Part shown: one piece after another, positions 61,801-64,000 of the stretch | Position numbering within the stretch: the first letter of the stretch is position 1 | Layout: every line of letters begins with the position of its first letter | Assembly: GCF_041296385.1 (NCBI RefSeq) | Contig: NC_091013.1 | Span: forward strand, 33,241,001-33,305,000 | Reading direction: 5' to 3' | DNA from: Aphelocoma coerulescens | Lineage: Eukaryota > Chordata > Aves > Passeriformes > Corvidae | Length of the DNA: 64,000 nt | Program-made: the position numbers and the translations under genes | The notes under the pieces: generated by a model | Told to the model about the DNA's origin: nothing | Databases searched by the model: none | Seen by the model: the letters and a program-made list of their open reading frames with translations, nothing else

Positions 61801-64000
61801 GTGTTATGTTATGCATAACTTGGTCTCCCAGTCAGTCCTTTTTGTTTTATCAAACAGCATCTTTGGTATGGGATTTATTCAGAGAATATAACGTCCCAAA
61901 ATGGTATTTATACACAGACTTGTAAGCTTTCACTTACACTTTCTACCTGAAAATTTTGAACTCAGGTTAATTCAGAGCTGTCCTTGGCTGATATTAAAAT
62001 TCTGTTGAAATAGATAGTTCATGAGCACTGTGAATTTCAATAACAGATGCAAAGCTCAGTTTGCCATACGGGACTCCACAATGTGAGAGACTTCACAATT
62101 TCATCTGGCAAGACATATTAGATTTGAAACCACTCAACAAACTGAATTTCGTTAGCATGAGAGATAAAATGAACTAAGGGTATGGAAACAAGATACTATA
62201 TTTGGAAATAATGGTGCTGCATTTTATTCATATATACATACATATATTCTGATTTGTAAATGTATAGAAGTACAAAACTGTATCATCTGCTTCACCTTCT
62301 TTCTCTTTCCTCTCTGTATGTATCCCCATAAACTCATTTTAACATTTTAAAATTAGTGCCTGCGGGCTAGGTGTAAAATTGATACACTAGATAGAATTTT
62401 CATTGTTTCAAAAACTCAGTGCTTGTTTATGGCATGAGCTGGAATCCAGTCGAAGGGTGATTCGAGCTGGTGTTCCACATTCAGGCTTAAGGCATGGATA
62501 TAGGATACAGGCTGAGTTGAGGACTTACATACTTAAGAGACTAATTATTTCTTTTTAGCCTCTTGATAAAAAACTCTCCTATCAGAGGATGAGTGGGAAA
62601 TAAAAACCTTCATTTGAGTCCAGGTAAACAGGATACCATATATTGTACTGGAAGAACTCTATAGGTTTTGAGGAAATTTTTAAAGGTAGTAAAATGCCTG
62701 AAAGCATGTGAATGTATATGTCACTCTGCAAAGGACATATTTGTGTCAGAAGTCTAAATGTGGATTAGGAAGTGTTAAAGAACTTAATTTTATATTGTAG
62801 AGTATGTCATAGTCTGGATGCAGTTCTTTTGAAATTAGTGACTCCCAAGGCCTCAGTCACGGCTACACAGAATGACTGAGTGACCTATAGTCAGTAAGGG
62901 TCAAATCAAAGCCAGTCAGTTCACAGCTTTGGCAGCTGGGCATCTCTGCAGCTCAGCGGCGATGAATGGCTAAGCATGGTCTTTGCAGCTTTTTTAAAGC
63001 ATCAGCTGAGTACAGAACTGATGCTGAGGGGTCTGGAGAGGTTGCTGGATCATGCCAACCACATCTGTTTACACTGGGAGGTGGCACAAGTTTCAGGAAA
63101 TGGAAATATTTTCCCAATAGCTTTTAGATGTCCAAGGCACACACAAAGGCCACACTTCCCACTTCCTATCAGCATTGCTTTCATCTTGGTTATTGACTTG
63201 CGGTTTTTTTCAGAAACTTTTTCTTTGTTCGTTTCTGGGTAACAGATATTTAAGGAGTTAAATTAATCATTATTATTCAAGTTTGAGACCCAGGCAAAAA
63301 TTTGCCTTCTGGCTTTTCCAGGGACTTTCTGTTAGCTTGAATGGAGGTTATTCCTGTGAATCACTGTAGCTTCTATCAAACTTTACAAGTCAGAGATGAA
63401 CAACCCTTCATAAAGAGAAAGTAGTCAAAAGTAATCCACAGATACTTCTTTCTCTCCAGAGTGCCTTTAGTGAGAAGTTATTTAACTCTAAGGCATAATT
63501 TCAGTCATTCCTTGCCATTTCAAACACTGTGCACCAATGTGAAACATCATTTTCACTATAAAAAAGATTACCTTATGGTTATGTTATTTATTGAGAAGGT
63601 TCTCTCTTGAGACTTACTTGTGGGAAAGCTTTATTTTTTTTCCCAAGACATTGAGAAGCTGGGGTTTTTTCTATCAGAAGACATGCAGCTCATAACAAAT
63701 GATTAAAAGCTTCAGTCCAAGCTGGCAATGAAAAGACTGTTATTCCTCAGGAATGAAGAGAAATTGTATGAATTACTAGGAGTCAAATAACTGACATGAC
63801 ATAGATTTCATTCTAACACTGGTTTTATTGTTTTATATATTTCACACTAATTCCCATTATATTCCTTATTACTAAATCAATCTAAGTGACGCTTTATATG
63901 AATTAAAAAGGCCATTTCTGTTAATGTTGCATCTGAAGTTTGTATGAGAGTCTTACTCTGAGCAAGTAACACTGACTTCCCTTACTCAGAAGGAAAGTGG
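58860..64000 (+). other. GABRG3: GABRG3 intron downstream of the 153-bp exon (5' part only)
   Basis: The intron opens with the strong donor GTAAGTTGCT. I looked for the next exon, which should encode the rest of M2 beginning GITTVLTM, and saw no such sequence before the window ends. The reading frame of the exon stays open for about 56 codons into the intron, to 59029, so intron retention would add that short tail. No CR1, LTR, RNA gene or second gene is recognisable here. The open frames, including an 88-codon one at 62976-63242, have no family resemblance. Confidence 0.85.

Noticed and set aside
62976..63242. 88-codon frame near the right end, considered as a possible next exon
   Set aside because: It does not encode M2/M3 residues (GITTVLTM expected) and lacks fitting splice phase.

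Overview
This window looks like one stretch of an avian nuclear genome, and it is almost entirely intronic. The evidence for a bird is the abundance of CR1 LINE 3' ends and several solo or truncated retroviral LTRs of types I associate with birds. The LTR load suggests a passerine-like bird, but that is an inference. Only two protein-coding segments are well supported. They are consecutive internal exons, on the + strand, of a GABA-A receptor gamma subunit, best matched to gamma-3 (GABRG3). The upstream exon (20554-20691, 138 bp) encodes the last part of the extracellular ligand-binding domain. The downstream exon (58707-58859, 153 bp) encodes pre-M1, all of M1, the M1-M2 linker and the first residues of M2. 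Their splice phases are compatible, and 38,015 bp of intron lie between them.

Layout: 1-20553 is the 3' part of the preceding intron. It holds simple repeats (A-rich tract near 5.1 kb, GATGA-type satellite at 12.6 kb, 211-bp pure pyrimidine tract at 14.8-15.0 kb) and one CR1 copy at 18.8-19.1 kb. Next come the 138-bp exon and the 38-kb intron. That intron holds an LTR fragment joined to a CR1 tail (21.8-22.05 kb), a near-complete solo LTR (24.2-24.9 kb), a second LTR with a neighbouring polypurine tract (25.8-26.1 kb), and a CR1 3' end (27.1-27.7 kb). It also holds a short LTR 5' end (28.6 kb), a solo LTR (42.7-43.2 kb), an internally deleted CR1 (44.3-45.3 kb), a CR1 3' end and an older reverse-transcriptase fragment (47.3-48.6 kb), an inverted CR1 (52.9-53.2 kb) and a 277-bp polypurine microsatellite (55.6-55.9 kb). 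After the 153-bp exon, 58860-64000 is the start of the next intron, with no exon recognised.

Nearly all open reading frames elsewhere are short and lack family resemblance. The longer ones come from simple repeats or from decayed LINE/LTR sequence. I found no second gene, RNA gene, CRISPR array or undescribed system. The observations most worth checking are the TA-repeat acceptor of the 138-bp exon, the chimeric and deleted transposon copies, the shared terminal hairpin of two LTRs, the two very long purine/pyrimidine tracts, and several AT-rich blocks that look like candidate conserved non-coding elements.
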